NCBI RefSeq assembly: GCF_000176235.1
Contig: NZ_ACZV01000005.1
Span: forward strand, 744,001-808,000
Reading direction: 5' to 3'
Source of the DNA: Vibrio orientalis CIP 102891 = ATCC 33934
Lineage (GTDB): Bacteria > Pseudomonadota > Gammaproteobacteria > Enterobacterales > Vibrionaceae
DNA length: 64,000 nucleotides
The translations under genes and the position numbers were made by a program. The notes beneath the pieces are model-generated. The model made no database searches. It worked only from the letters and a program-made list of their open reading frames with translations, and was not told where the DNA came from. Below, piece after piece: positions 8,432 to 16,821 of this stretch. Positions within the stretch are counted from its first letter, which is position 1. Each line of letters opens with the position of its first letter.

Positions 8432-8626
8432 ATGTATACTCATAACCATGTTGAATGCAGTGCATGTCAAAGCTCAGTCGTTGGCTGGACTATGGAGCTA
8501 ATTCAATTAGATAAACTTTATAGCTTAGTTTGCCCAGAGTGTGGTTCAGGAAACGAGTTTTACGCTAAGTGCAATTTCACTTCTGAAGGTATCGAAAATG
8601 GTGCAGTAGAAATGAGAAAAACTTGA
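8432..8626 (+). CDS. Small zinc-ribbon-like protein
   Basis: A 64-residue protein with CSAC near residue 8 and CPEC near residue 32, the two knuckles of a zinc ribbon. AGGAGAACGGA precedes the ATG at 8432, favoured over the frame opening at 8396. Function unknown. Confidence 0.7.
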   Translation: MYTHNHVECSACQSSVVGWTMELIQLDKLYSLVCPECGSGNEFYAKCNFTSEGIENGAVEMRKT

Positions 8627-8633
8627 ACCCCAA

Positions 8634-8758
8634 ACATAACAATAAATTTAAGCAGATTCGCAACGCTTGGCACTTTCAGTTTGAATCGGCTTTAGTGTTT
8701 ACGGCACAATGGGTTAGGTAGGTGGCAGCGTTGCTCACTACTTAATTTGGCGTTATAT
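8634..8758 (+). repeat. attC site, family C
   Basis: 125 bp; closes the small zinc-ribbon cassette. Confidence 0.93.
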
Positions 8759-8872
8759 ACCTCCAATCAATTGATTTTAAGGGTAACTTTAATAATCGTT
8801 ACGATAGAAAGTTGTTGTTTCTCAAACGGGGGCGACATCAGTACGATTCGTTTCTTTTTCAATTAGTTTAAT

Positions 8873-9463
8873 ATGAATAAAATTACCTTACTTCTACTAT
8901 CTTTAGTCGCCCTTGGTGGTTGCGTAACACGTAAAGTTCCTGTTATGCCTGCAGCTAAATCGATTGGTGAAATTTCTGAAGTAGCAATACGCAACCTTCA
9001 ATGTGAGATGATTGATACTTACACTTTGGGTGACTCTCACCCTAACAATGTTACACCTATTTTGAAAAATCAGACTTATATGTCTGGTGGTAATAGATAC
9101 CGAATTGCTGAGGTTTTAGATACCAGTCGTGGACGTCCGAGCAGCGTTGTTGCTGAAATATTTATGTGTAACTCAGCTACATACAAGGCAAAACCAGCTG
9201 GTATCGTTAGTTTGTTACCCGGTGCTCACGCAGTTAAACCGATAGCGTTTGCTGAAATTGAAAACTCGACTTGTAAAGTTCTTGGTAGTCACGTGGTCGA
9301 AGAAACAAGCCCTGATGGGTTGTATACGGAACTTGCCAATGAAGTATTTATGCGTGGGGGAAATCGCTACCATATCACGAACATTATTGCGACTGATGGC
9401 TCTAACGCAACCTCTGTTGCTGCTGATATATACCGATGCAAACACCAATCAGTAGCGTTTTAA
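8873..9463 (+). CDS. Lipoprotein with internal duplication
   Basis: A 196-residue lipoprotein: signal peptide and lipobox LVALGGC put the acylated cysteine at residue 17. Two repeats follow, each holding GGNRY and ending in a cysteine: LKNQTYMSGGNRYRI...SSVVAEIFMC and LANEVFMRGGNRYHI...TSVAADIYRC. Each repeat resembles the RcsF/DUF4156 lipoprotein fold (inference). A cassette-specific terminator follows. Confidence 0.75.
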   Translation: MNKITLLLLSLVALGGCVTRKVPVMPAAKSIGEISEVAIRNLQCEMIDTYTLGDSHPNNVTPILKNQTYMSGGNRYRIAEVLDTSRGRPSSVVAEIFMCNSATYKAKPAGIVSLLPGAHAVKPIAFAEIENSTCKVLGSHVVEETSPDGLYTELANEVFMRGGNRYHITNIIATDGSNATSVAADIYRCKHQSVAF

Positions 9464-9491
9464 ATAAATTCTAATTTTATCGATATCTAAG

Positions 9492-9525
9492 GCCGGTTCA
9501 GAGGGCTTCTGAATCGGTCTTTTTT
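9492..9525 (+). terminator. Rho-independent terminator inside a cassette
   Basis: CCGGTTCAG and CTGAATCGG form a 9-bp stem with one G-U pair and a 7-base loop, followed by TCTTTTTT. It lies 29 bases after the lipoprotein stop and before the attC, so transcription of this cassette is insulated from the next. Confidence 0.85.
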
Positions 9526-9541
9526 GTATTTTGAAATAGGT

Positions 9542-9667
9542 ATATAACAAAAAATTTAAGAGTGATTCACAACGCTTGGCGCTTTCACTTCAAGCAAGTT
9601 TAGTGTTTATGGCACAATGGTTTAGTTAAGGTGGTAGCGTTGTTCACACCTTAATTTGGCGTTAGGC
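9542..9667 (+). repeat. attC site, family B variant
   Basis: 126 bp; starts AACAAAAAAT. Closes the lipoprotein cassette. Confidence 0.92.
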
Positions 9668-9689
9668 TTTCTACAAACATGGGGTTAAA

Positions 9690-10307
9690 ATGAAGCAAGA
9701 TTTTTCTAAATTGGCGACAACTGATTATGGGAACATACTTACCAATGACCACTTTATAGATTACCACATTGGCCCTCTTTGGCAGGGTATGCCGCGAATT
9801 AGTGGAGAGGCATTCACGGTTCAGTTAGCTTCAGGTGATAATTTAATGCTTCATTCTGCAATATACGAAGCGCCTGAAGGCTCCATAATCGTTGTTGATG
9901 GCGTTGATAGTGAGTATGCAGTTGCGGGCGGTAATGTGTGTGCAGTTGCTAAGAGTCGAGGAATAAAAGGTTTCATCATTGATGGTGTAATTCGGGACTT
10001 GGGTGAAATTTCAGATATGAAATTTCCAGTTTTTGCGAAAGGTGTTCATCCGGTACCAGGCAAGAAAGATGTCTATTGTGAGCTGGGTGTTTCAATTACT
10101 TGTGGGGGAGTAAAGGTATCTACGGGAGACGTAATTGTCGCTGATTTAGAGGGTATAGTAGTTATACCTAAAGCAAGAGCAGAGGAAGTGTTCTTGTCGG
10201 CCTCAAAGAAAGCACGTGATGAAGCTTCATTAACTCTGCTTGAGTGGGAAGCGAACCACAGAGCTAAAATAGCTCTAGCAATAAGTTCTGCGAAACAAAA
10301 AGCCTAA
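9690..10307 (+). CDS. RraA-like protein / HMG aldolase family
   Basis: A 205-residue member of the RraA/4-hydroxy-4-methyl-2-oxoglutarate aldolase family. Diagnostic stretches are GGNVCAVAKSRGIKGFIIDG (about 76-95), the VIRDLGEI segment, and GGVKVSTGDVIVADLEGIVV with IP after it. The IDGVIRD motif supplies the Arg and Asp that bind the oxo-acid and metal in aldolases. Whether this copy is an aldolase or a binding protein is not settled by sequence. The frame ends in the TAA of the next attC. Confidence 0.85.
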   Translation: MKQDFSKLATTDYGNILTNDHFIDYHIGPLWQGMPRISGEAFTVQLASGDNLMLHSAIYEAPEGSIIVVDGVDSEYAVAGGNVCAVAKSRGIKGFIIDGVIRDLGEISDMKFPVFAKGVHPVPGKKDVYCELGVSITCGGVKVSTGDVIVADLEGIVVIPKARAEEVFLSASKKARDEASLTLLEWEANHRAKIALAISSAKQKA

Positions 10308-10426
10308 CAATAAATTTAAGCAGATTCGCAACGCTTGGCACTTTCGGTTTGAATCAGTTTTAGTGTTTACGGCACAATGTTTTAGGTTGGTGGTAGCGTT
10401 GCTCACTACTTAATTTGGCGTTATGA
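10302..10426 (+). repeat. attC site, family C
   Basis: 125 bp; closes the RraA-like cassette and supplies its stop codon. Confidence 0.93.
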
Positions 10427-10708
10427 CACAACGTTCATCACATATTGTATGTACAGCGATATAGATAAAGTATGATTGTGTCCAATGGGGTTGTGTGAAA
10501 GACGACAAAAAGGGCGAATATTGGTTATTTCCATGCTAACCTTGAGGCGCTTTCGCGATCCTTAATTAGCGCAGCAATTCAAAAGATCGCGAAAGCGCTC
10601 TCAAGGTAGTGAGATAACAAATACTTCGGCTTCGATTTTTTGCCTTTTTACTCATATCCTATTGAAAATAAATAACATTTCATTCAAATATTGACGGCTT
10701 TGGTTGTG
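10427..10708. repeat. Gene-less hairpin cassette, copy 1
   Basis: A cassette body without a credible gene. It holds a long hairpin (10540-10606) and several A/T-rich tracts. The whole 411-bp unit recurs at 26949-27359 with a single base difference (C at 10436, T at 26965). The cassette ends pair over 13 bases (GTTATGACACAAC with GTTGTGTCATAAC), so it is an intact unit. Confidence 0.9.
10540..10606. repeat. Long near-perfect inverted repeat (hairpin)
   Basis: The left arm 10540-10560 and right arm 10585-10606 match apart from one unpaired base (CCTTGAG, then GCGCTTTCGCGATC), with a 24-base loop. No T-run follows on the + strand, so it is not an ordinary terminator. Confidence 0.9.
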
Positions 10709-10837
10709 TCATAACAAAGCATTTAAGTTGATTCGAGCCTATGGGCGATTTTGGTATGCATTAAGTAGATTTGGCAAACTCGCAGTGCAGACAGTCATGT
10801 GGTTGCGGCTCTCACAACTTAATGCTGCGCGTTATGT
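10709..10837 (+). repeat. attC site, family H
   Basis: 129 bp, divergent from the VCR-like types (GATTCGAGCC, ends AATGCTGCGCGTTA). Found only here and at 27238-27366, both times closing the hairpin cassette. Confidence 0.88.
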
Positions 10838-10858
10838 TTATCCTCATGGGAGGCAAAT

Positions 10859-11392
10859 TTGGCACGTAAAACACTAATCAATGAGTTTCACCTTTTTGAG
10901 ATAAATATAAAGGGAACGCTTAGCTATTTGTTGCTAAAAAACACTACGATTGACCCTCGTTCAATTCAAGAAGATGTTTTTAGTCAGCATTCAGAATTAG
11001 CACGACAGCAAGTGGATGTATTGCTTAAATTTCATTTGTCCTCTCTCGGTGAAGCACCTCAAAAAGTTAGCAAGATTGGAAGCATGGAAGCGTTTCCAAT
11101 AGGGGAAGAGCTATATTCTGATCTAGAAAAACAAAAGCTTGAAGTTAAACTCATACGTTACTCGAATAGTAGCTCTCTGATTTTAGGTACTGCTGAGAGT
11201 GACGAAGCGTTTTTAGAGGCTTATTTTGATGATATTGACGATTATGGTGAGGGTTATAGCTCGATGGTCGAAACATACATTGTTCATTTTATGCCAAGTG
11301 TAAACTACAGGCACCTGAGTGATATCGACAAAACTTTCTCTAATTGTACGGTATATGACTATGAAGCAATGGCTTGGGTAGCACCAAGGTAA
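10859..11392 (+). CDS. Hypothetical cassette protein, TTG start
   Basis: A 177-residue soluble protein, not recognised. The start is TTG at 10859 with GGGAGG 5 bases upstream. The second half is acidic (TAESDEAFLEAYFDDIDDYG), followed by a strand-rich end. No signal peptide or membrane segment. Confidence 0.65.
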   Translation: MARKTLINEFHLFEINIKGTLSYLLLKNTTIDPRSIQEDVFSQHSELARQQVDVLLKFHLSSLGEAPQKVSKIGSMEAFPIGEELYSDLEKQKLEVKLIRYSNSSSLILGTAESDEAFLEAYFDDIDDYGEGYSSMVETYIVHFMPSVNYRHLSDIDKTFSNCTVYDYEAMAWVAPR

Positions 11393-11396
11393 ATAA

Positions 11397-11521
11397 ACAT
11401 AACAATAAATTTAAGCAGATTCGTAACGCTTGGCATTTTTTCTTTGAATCAGCTTCAGTGATTACGGCACAATGGTTTAGTTGGGTAGTCGCGTTACTCA
11501 CTACTTAATTTGGCGTTATAT
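11397..11521 (+). repeat. attC site, family C
   Basis: 125 bp; closes the 10859-11392 cassette. Central arms are more diverged than in other family C sites. Confidence 0.92.
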
Positions 11522-11613
11522 GCTCTGGGCTTTCAAACCCTTAATCTCGCTCACAGATATATTTCAAAGGTAGCGTATTCTGGTTGATTCATATGGTCTG
11601 TGAGAGTTCCAGT

Positions 11614-11862
11614 ATGCGTAAACTAAAAATCGATACTTATTCTTGTGATTCAGGTGAGTTGAAAGACAGCTTGTCTATTCCCCTTGGTTTGGCCAAAGTC
11701 GTAGCGAATATAATACCTCAGAATATATCGTCTAAATTCGACGAAAATGGTGAACAACTAGAAGCCTTAGTAAATGCGTTAAAGGACACTAAGACGAAAG
11801 GAACTCTACTGGAAGTGGAAGATAAAGCGGGCAACGAGCGTGTTGTGATTTCAGTGGTCTAA
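11614..11862 (+). CDS. Small protein, SHOCT-like-domain-like
   Basis: An 82-residue protein from the ATG at 11614. LKIDTYSCDSGELKDSLSIP, then LGLAKVVANIIPQ, a short helix, and LLEVEDKAGNERVVISV give the strand-helix-strand pattern of small proteins annotated with a SHOCT-like N-terminal domain; that link is from memory of the pattern. An alternative TTG start lies at 11584. Confidence 0.55.
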   Translation: MRKLKIDTYSCDSGELKDSLSIPLGLAKVVANIIPQNISSKFDENGEQLEALVNALKDTKTKGTLLEVEDKAGNERVVISVV

Positions 11863-11872
11863 ACGAGTACGC

Positions 11873-11998
11873 ATATAACAATAAATTTAAGAGTGATTCA
11901 CAACGCTTGGCGCCCTCACTTCAAGCCAGTTTAGTGTTTATGGCACAATGCCTTAGCTAAGGTGACTGCGTTGTTCACACCTTAATTTGGCGTTATAA
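11873..11998 (+). repeat. attC site, family B
   Basis: 126 bp; closes the 11614-11862 cassette. Confidence 0.93.
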
Positions 11999-12013
11999 GC
12001 CTAGGAGAATTTT

Positions 12014-12640
12014 GTGCTTGATGATATCAGTAATAAAAAGATATTAAAGCTGTTCAATGAGTTACTTGACGGAATTTCTGAATCTGCTCAGAAACTGACG
12101 CTGAAAGAGGTTTTAGAAAAGAGTAAGCCGCTTACTCTAGAGTTGTTCTCAAATAACATTGAAGAGTATTTCTACTTTATTACAGCACAGCGGGTAACTA
12201 AATCGTTTTCGACCAAGTTAGGAGCTGTGATTGAAAAAATCAGTGTAATCTTGGTTGAGTCACAAGGTGGCACAATTGTAAAAGGTAAACCGAACCCTTT
12301 TGATCTTAAATTTGTACACCCTAATGGTTGTGAATATTGGATCGAGATTAAATCTATAAACGCACAAAACAGTAGTAACTCACAGACTATTAAAGAGCGG
12401 AAAGAGCTCGCTGATGTTGCTGGTTGTATATTTAGGCTGTGTATGTATAACGATGACAGAAGATCGAAAGAAGAATATAAGCTAAATGGTGCTGAGTTTT
12501 GGGAGCTGGTTGGTGGTAGCAAATCTACGGGAGACGAGGTTCTTAAGTTAATTTCAGGTTTGGCTTCACAGGTAAGCTTCAATGAAATTGTAAAATCAAG
12601 AGCCATTGAACTTCGTAGTCAGTACATAAAAGGCTTATAA
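12014..12640 (+). CDS. PD-(D/E)XK nuclease-like protein, possible orphan restriction enzyme
   Basis: A 208-residue protein with a GTG start behind AGGAGA. Residues 90-115 read KGKPNPFDLKF...CEYWIEIKS, giving D97, E111 and K113: the D-xn-E-x-K arrangement of PD-(D/E)XK endonucleases, with small hydrophobic residues around it as expected for the core strand. An N-terminal helical part and the G-rich GAVIEKISVILVESQGG helix precede the core, as in type II restriction enzymes. No methyltransferase is in this or a neighbouring cassette. Function is inferred from the motif only. Confidence 0.65.
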   Translation: MLDDISNKKILKLFNELLDGISESAQKLTLKEVLEKSKPLTLELFSNNIEEYFYFITAQRVTKSFSTKLGAVIEKISVILVESQGGTIVKGKPNPFDLKFVHPNGCEYWIEIKSINAQNSSNSQTIKERKELADVAGCIFRLCMYNDDRRSKEEYKLNGAEFWELVGGSKSTGDEVLKLISGLASQVSFNEIVKSRAIELRSQYIKGL

Positions 12641-12760
12641 CAATCTGTTTAAGAGTGATTCGCAACGCGTGGCATTTTTACTGTGCGTTGGTTTTAGTGT
12701 TTAAGGTGTTATGCGGCAGCTTCGGTATTGGGTTGCTCACACCTTAACAGGGCGTTATGT
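12635..12760 (+). repeat. attC site, family D
   Basis: 126 bp; starts AACAATCTGTTTAAG. Closes the nuclease-like cassette and supplies its stop. Confidence 0.92.
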
Positions 12761-13214
12761 TTACTTGTATTTCAAAGGCTTAAAGGTCTTAGGCTCTAGT
12801 TCTTTGTCCCTCTGGCAAGTAGTCCCTAGTAGACTCAGCAAATCCGCATTGTCGGCCTAAGTTCTTGAATCACTCAGCCTGTAAAACATGCCAATGTTCG
12901 TGGGTTGCTTCATTGTCAGGTCGTGGCGGTCGGCTTCTTGTCTAACTGGCTTTAAGTCGCTTTTGGGTTCTTTGCCAATTAGCACCCTACCTTGGCAGTT
13001 GCCTCGGCAATTTTCCATTGTCTTGCGCTTTGGTTGGAAAGACAGGGCGCTTGTTAGTGATTGGTCGGGTTGCCTCATTGGGCAGGGAAGGGGAATTACT
13101 CGTTTCTGGTTGGTCGCCTTTGGTGGCCAAGTTGGTTTCAGCCTTGTGGTTTGCTTCAGAAAAATAGTCAGAAATAGCAGTTCTTTCTCAAGTAAATCAT
13201 ATGTTTGTGGTAAA
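12761..13214. repeat. Gene-less repeated cassette body, copy 2
   Basis: A 454-bp body of the repeated family. This copy happens to be open over 110 codons on + (12888-13220) and 73 on - (12857-13078), but stops interrupt both frames in other copies. Confidence 0.88.
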
Positions 13215-13340
13215 ACATAACAAACAATTCAACAGTGATTCGCAACGCTTGGCGCTTTCACTTCAGGTTGAGTTTAGTGTTTACGGCGCAGTGGTTTAGT
13301 TCAGTGGCTGCGCTGCTCACACGTTAATTGGGCGTTATAT
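13215..13340 (+). repeat. attC site, family E
   Basis: 126 bp; family E closes six of the ten repeated gene-less bodies. Confidence 0.93.
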
Positions 13341-13353
13341 TTATCGAGGAAAT

Positions 13354-13971
13354 ATGGACACATCAGTCATTGAAAATGTACTTACAAGCACTGTTTTTAT
13401 GGGAATAGCTGCATTCGTTGCTCGCTCATTGTTTACTCACTATTTGAATAAAGATATCTCAAACTTTAAACAGCAGCTTCAGAATGACGCTTCGAAACAA
13501 GTAGAATCTTATAAGTCAGAATTAGAAAAAGATCGGTTAAGGTTACAAATTTCCTATGGAGGGATATTTGAAAAGCAGGCTAATGCTATTCTCGAGCTAT
13601 ACCAATATTTATTAAAATTAGATCAAGCAAGGTATCTAGCAGTCCATGACTCCAAATTACCAACAGATAGAAGAAAAGAATTTATGCCCCATTGGCGCGA
13701 AATTCGCAATAAATATTCTGAACTTCGAGTCTTACTTCCTGAGCATATCGATCAAGACTTAGAGGACTTCTTTTCTCAAATGTTCAAGAATATTCTTAAG
13801 TATAACTCATTAGATCAGAGGCTTACATCTAATGTTAGTGATGAAGAATATGAAAAAATTGAGGAAGCACAAGAAGAGGTGTTTCAATTCTTAGAACAAA
13901 AAATACCGGCGTTACAGGAGTCTTTGATTTCAGAAATGAGAAAGACTCTCGGAGTGCATATCGAAAAATAA
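13354..13971 (+). CDS. Membrane-anchored coiled-coil protein
   Basis: A 205-residue protein. Residues about 8-30 (NVLTSTVFMGIAAFVARSLF) form a probable membrane anchor; a coiled coil follows (KDISNFKQQLQNDASKQVES, then YKSELEKDRLRLQ), then a helical domain starting at GIFEKQANAILELYQYLLKL. I know similar proteins as uncharacterised products in mobile and defence regions. A TCGAGGAAAT site precedes the ATG. The next cassette encodes another membrane-anchored protein of Abi type. Confidence 0.65.
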   Translation: MDTSVIENVLTSTVFMGIAAFVARSLFTHYLNKDISNFKQQLQNDASKQVESYKSELEKDRLRLQISYGGIFEKQANAILELYQYLLKLDQARYLAVHDSKLPTDRRKEFMPHWREIRNKYSELRVLLPEHIDQDLEDFFSQMFKNILKYNSLDQRLTSNVSDEEYEKIEEAQEEVFQFLEQKIPALQESLISEMRKTLGVHIEK

Positions 13972-14100
13972 ATATAACAAGCAATTTAAGAGGGATTCAT
14001 AACGCTTGGCACTTTTGCTTCTACGTCAAATTTAGTGTTTATGGCACAATATTTTAGGTTTGGGTGGAGGCGTTGTTCACCCCTTAATTGGGCGTTAGGC
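13972..14100 (+). repeat. attC site, family A
   Basis: 129 bp; begins directly after the stop codon of the coiled-coil protein. Confidence 0.93.
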
Positions 14101-14126
14101 TTCATTTTAGTTAGGTATATAAATTC

Positions 14127-14903
14127 GTGGAAAAAACAGAAAAAATTGCATTGGGTGTGTTTGTCGGAGTAGTAGCGATATTTCTAATTTACGCTGCGTC
14201 TTTAATTTTATTAACTTGGCCTATATCTGAGTTTTCAATTAATAAATCAGGCGTATTTGGGGATAGTTTTGGAGCTCTTACTTCTATTTTCTCAGGTCTT
14301 GCATTTGCAGGTGTGGTTTGGACAATTGTTTCCCAACGTGAAGAGTTAAAGGTCACTAGGGATGAGCTTAAAAACCAAGGGTTTGAAAATGCTTTTTTCC
14401 AAATGTTGAAATTACACAATCAAATCATAAATGAAATAGACTTAGTAAACACCCGTAAAGAGGCTGGAGTGGTTAGGACTGCGGGTAGGGATTGTTTTGT
14501 AACCTTTGCTAACCGTTTCTTTGAGCACTACGATGTGCAAGTTAGAAAGGATGATGATCTCGAGGGTGAATCAAACCGACTTTATGCTGCTTATTCGAGT
14601 TTCTGGGATGATAATGGGCATGAACTAGCTCACTACTTTAGATTTTTGTATAACATTTTTAAGTTTATTGATGAAAGTGAAATTGAAAATAAGCAATTTT
14701 ACTCTCGCCTGGTACGGGCTCAGTTGTCTGACCAAGAGTTGATTCTTATCTACTATAATAGCTTCGGTCCATATGGGAAGAAATTCCAGTCCTATATAGA
14801 AACATTTCAGTTAATGGATAACCTACAAAAATCATACTTAATTCATGAATCACATATGACGCTTATTAGTGATAAAGTTAAGTTCTGTGAACCAGAAGCC
14901 TAA
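14127..14903 (+). CDS. Putative phage abortive infection membrane protein
   Basis: A 258-residue protein with two N-terminal membrane segments (about 8-32 and 45-67), then a short coiled coil (EELKVTRDELKNQGFEN) and a cytoplasmic domain beginning FFQMLKLHNQIINEIDL. This layout, with the FEN-x-FFQ-xLxLHN signature, is that of the Pfam group named putative phage abortive infection protein. The later FRFLYNIFKFID and YYNSFGPYGKKF segments also fit. The start is GTG. No separate partner gene is seen. Antiphage action is inferred from the family name, not shown here. Confidence 0.75.
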   Translation: MEKTEKIALGVFVGVVAIFLIYAASLILLTWPISEFSINKSGVFGDSFGALTSIFSGLAFAGVVWTIVSQREELKVTRDELKNQGFENAFFQMLKLHNQIINEIDLVNTRKEAGVVRTAGRDCFVTFANRFFEHYDVQVRKDDDLEGESNRLYAAYSSFWDDNGHELAHYFRFLYNIFKFIDESEIENKQFYSRLVRAQLSDQELILIYYNSFGPYGKKFQSYIETFQLMDNLQKSYLIHESHMTLISDKVKFCEPEA

Positions 14904-15022
14904 CAATAAATTTAAGAGTGATTCACAACGCTCGGCGCTCTCACTTCAAGCTAGTTTAGTGTTTATGGCACAATGCGTAGGTAAGGTGTCAGCGTTGTTC
15001 ACACCTTAATTTGGCGTTAGGC
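14898..15022 (+). repeat. attC site, family B
   Basis: 125 bp; overlaps the last codons of the Abi-like gene and supplies its stop. Confidence 0.93.
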
Positions 15023-15067
15023 AACAGGAGCCTACTTTAGACATGGTCTTTTTCGGCTCAGTAATTA

Positions 15068-15514
15068 TTACGTTTTAGGTTTGTTTCGTTCGATAACACT
15101 CACAGATATCGCGAGAAATAAAATGTCCTTGATTAAGAAAAAGTTGGTAACTAAAACTCCATCAGAGACTTTCCATGTGTTTGGGGTGGTGAGAAGAAAG
15201 CTCAATGTAGTAACAAAAATAATTGTTGCCGCGATACCGGAAAAGTAAGCTACTTTTTTATTTTTAATACCAATGATAAGTCCTATAGCTACGACAATTT
15301 CTGTTGCACCTATAATGTTAGATACTGCTTGAACGGAGATGATGTTATATAACCAACCCATAGCGAAATGATTTTCTACCAAGGGTTGAATGAGCTTAGC
15401 TTCAGTTGGTGTAAATTTGTAAATTCCAATCCAAGCCAGAACCAATGAGACGCCAAAAACACCGATAAGGTATCCAATGTTGTCACTTTTTAAATTGTTT
15501 TCTACAGCATGCAT
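15068..15514 (-). CDS. DUF417 (YkgB/RclC-like) membrane protein
   Basis: A 148-residue inner-membrane protein with four predicted segments, among them GYLIGVFGVSLVLAWIGIYK (about 14-33) followed by FTPTEAKLIQPLV, the DUF417 signature. E. coli relatives include YkgB and RclC, the latter linked to resistance to reactive chlorine. It is transcribed against the array, so it needs its own promoter, probably in the 73 bases before the next attC. Confidence 0.85.
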   Translation of the reverse strand: MHAVENNLKSDNIGYLIGVFGVSLVLAWIGIYKFTPTEAKLIQPLVENHFAMGWLYNIISVQAVSNIIGATEIVVAIGLIIGIKNKKVAYFSGIAATIIFVTTLSFLLTTPNTWKVSDGVLVTNFFLIKDILFLAISVSVIERNKPKT

Positions 15515-15587
15515 AAATTATATTCCTCATTATTAGCATGGAGAAGAAGACCTAGAGAACGCTAAAAAAATTTCGTTGATAGCAGTT

Positions 15588-15716
15588 ACCTAACAATAAA
15601 TTTAAGAGTGATTCACAACGCTTGGCACTTTTGCTTCTACTTCAGTTTTAGTGTTTATGGCACAATGCTTTAGGTTTGGGTGGTTGCGTTGTTCACACCT
15701 TAATTTGGCGTTATGT
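15588..15716 (+). repeat. attC site, A/B hybrid
   Basis: 129 bp. The outer parts are family B, but the centre (TTGCTTCTACTTCAGTTTTAG and GGTTTGGGTGG) is family A, as if the two types had recombined. Confidence 0.9.
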
Positions 15717-15866
15717 TCTTACCGAAAAATGCGAGCGTATAAGCAATTAGTTGATTAATTTGTAAAATAGATTCAGCCTATTGATCTTAATCAGTATATC
15801 GTCTCAATTTCTTGCGGATATTCAAGTTGCATATAATTTTGTATGCAATTTGATTTAGAGGTTCAA

Positions 15867-16088
15867 ATGCAAGTTTACAAAGACATTGACAATGATTCTG
15901 GTGTAAGAGGTTACGAAATTGGATCTGACTATATAACAGTTTGGTTTGATGGTACTGCCCGTTCTTACACTTATAGCTACTCGAGTGCTGGAAGTTCTCA
16001 TGTTGAGACAATGAAAAAATTAGCTGTTTCAGGGGACGGACTAAACGCGTACATCAATAACAATGTCAAATTCAAATATGTACGTTAG
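15867..16088 (+). CDS. Small KTSC-like protein
   Basis: A 73-residue protein. Its strand pattern (GYEIGSDYITVWFDGTARSY, then TYSYSSAG) and the C-terminal GDGLNAYINNNVKFKYV resemble small KTSC-domain proteins, a family of uncertain function. GAGG lies 6 bases before the ATG at 15867, favoured over the ATG at 15843. Confidence 0.6.
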   Translation: MQVYKDIDNDSGVRGYEIGSDYITVWFDGTARSYTYSYSSAGSSHVETMKKLAVSGDGLNAYINNNVKFKYVR

Positions 16089-16103
16089 TAGTTGAAAGTA
16101 CGA

Positions 16104-16232
16104 ACATAACAAGCAATTTAAGAGGGATTCACAACGCTTGGCACTTTGGCTTCTACTTCAGTTTTAGTGTTTATGGCACAATGCTTTAGGGCTGGGTGGA
16201 GGCGTTGTTCACCCCTTAATTGGGCGTTATAT
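16104..16232 (+). repeat. attC site, family A
   Basis: 129 bp; closes the KTSC-like cassette. Confidence 0.93.
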
Positions 16233-16432
16233 TTCGCTTTAGTTCAGTACGTTATAATGTTGAAAATCAAGTCGAAAGCCGAAACGTGAATACGTCTCTC
16301 AGTGGTGGTCTCCTGAGACTGATGATGGCAGCCTCGATTTACTTTGCGTCAAATCCACCTGTTTTTGTGGTGCAGTTTCTCTTAGCGGAAATTGTGGGGT
16401 TTTTAACTAGTCAGACTAAGGAGGGAGAGCTT

Positions 16433-16549
16433 ATGGGTATGAAAATTATCAACAAAATTAGTAGTAAATTTAAGCAACTTTCAAAATGTGTTGCCATGTT
16501 TTGGGAGAACCACCGCTCTTTTAAGTTTAACTTACTGATGATCTGGTGA
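16433..16549 (+). CDS. Possible 38-residue basic peptide
   Basis: The cassette 16233-16612 has no convincing larger gene. A 38-codon frame starts at 16433 behind a perfect AAGGAGG at 8-base spacing. Its product (MGMKIINKISSKFKQLSKCV, then a Trp/Phe-rich end) is basic and amphipathic. A longer in-frame opening from 16220 begins inside the attC and is not preferred. Confidence 0.4.
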   Translation: MGMKIINKISSKFKQLSKCVAMFWENHRSFKFNLLMIW

Positions 16550-16612
16550 AATTCCAGTGAAAAGAGCAAATCAGTAGGTGCGCATAGCCCAAATCACCTA
16601 TAGCGCACTGAA

Positions 16613-16740
16613 ATATAACAAGCAATTAAAGAGGGATTCACAACGCTTGGCACTTTTGCTTCTACTTCAAATTTAGTGTTTACGGTACAATGCGTTAAGT
16701 TGGGTGTAGGCGTTGTTCACCCCTTAATTGGGCGTTAGCA
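16613..16740 (+). repeat. attC site, family A
   Basis: 128 bp; starts AACAAGCAATTAAAG with one A insertion-like change. Confidence 0.92.
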
Positions 16741-16821
16741 TGCTTTGTACGAAATCATAGATGACATTAGATGGGATCGTAACCTACGTTTTAAGAGTAT
16801 GAATACTCTGAGGCTAGGGCT

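Noticed and set aside
12172..12606. 144-codon - strand ORF opposite the nuclease-like gene
   Set aside because: Shadow of the 12014-12640 gene, which has a good start site and catalytic motif.
12857..13078. 73-codon - strand ORF in gene-less body copy 2
   Set aside because: Closed by stops in copies 6 and 9; only a short MKQPTNIGMFY-type stretch is common, too little to call a gene.
12888..13220. 110-codon + strand ORF in gene-less body copy 2
   Set aside because: Stops interrupt the same frame in other copies (for example TAG after the GLS segment in copy 6), and it runs into the attC.
16220..16432. N-terminal extension of the ORF ending at 16549
   Set aside because: It begins in attC and lacks a ribosome site; only the 38-codon part has an AAGGAGG.
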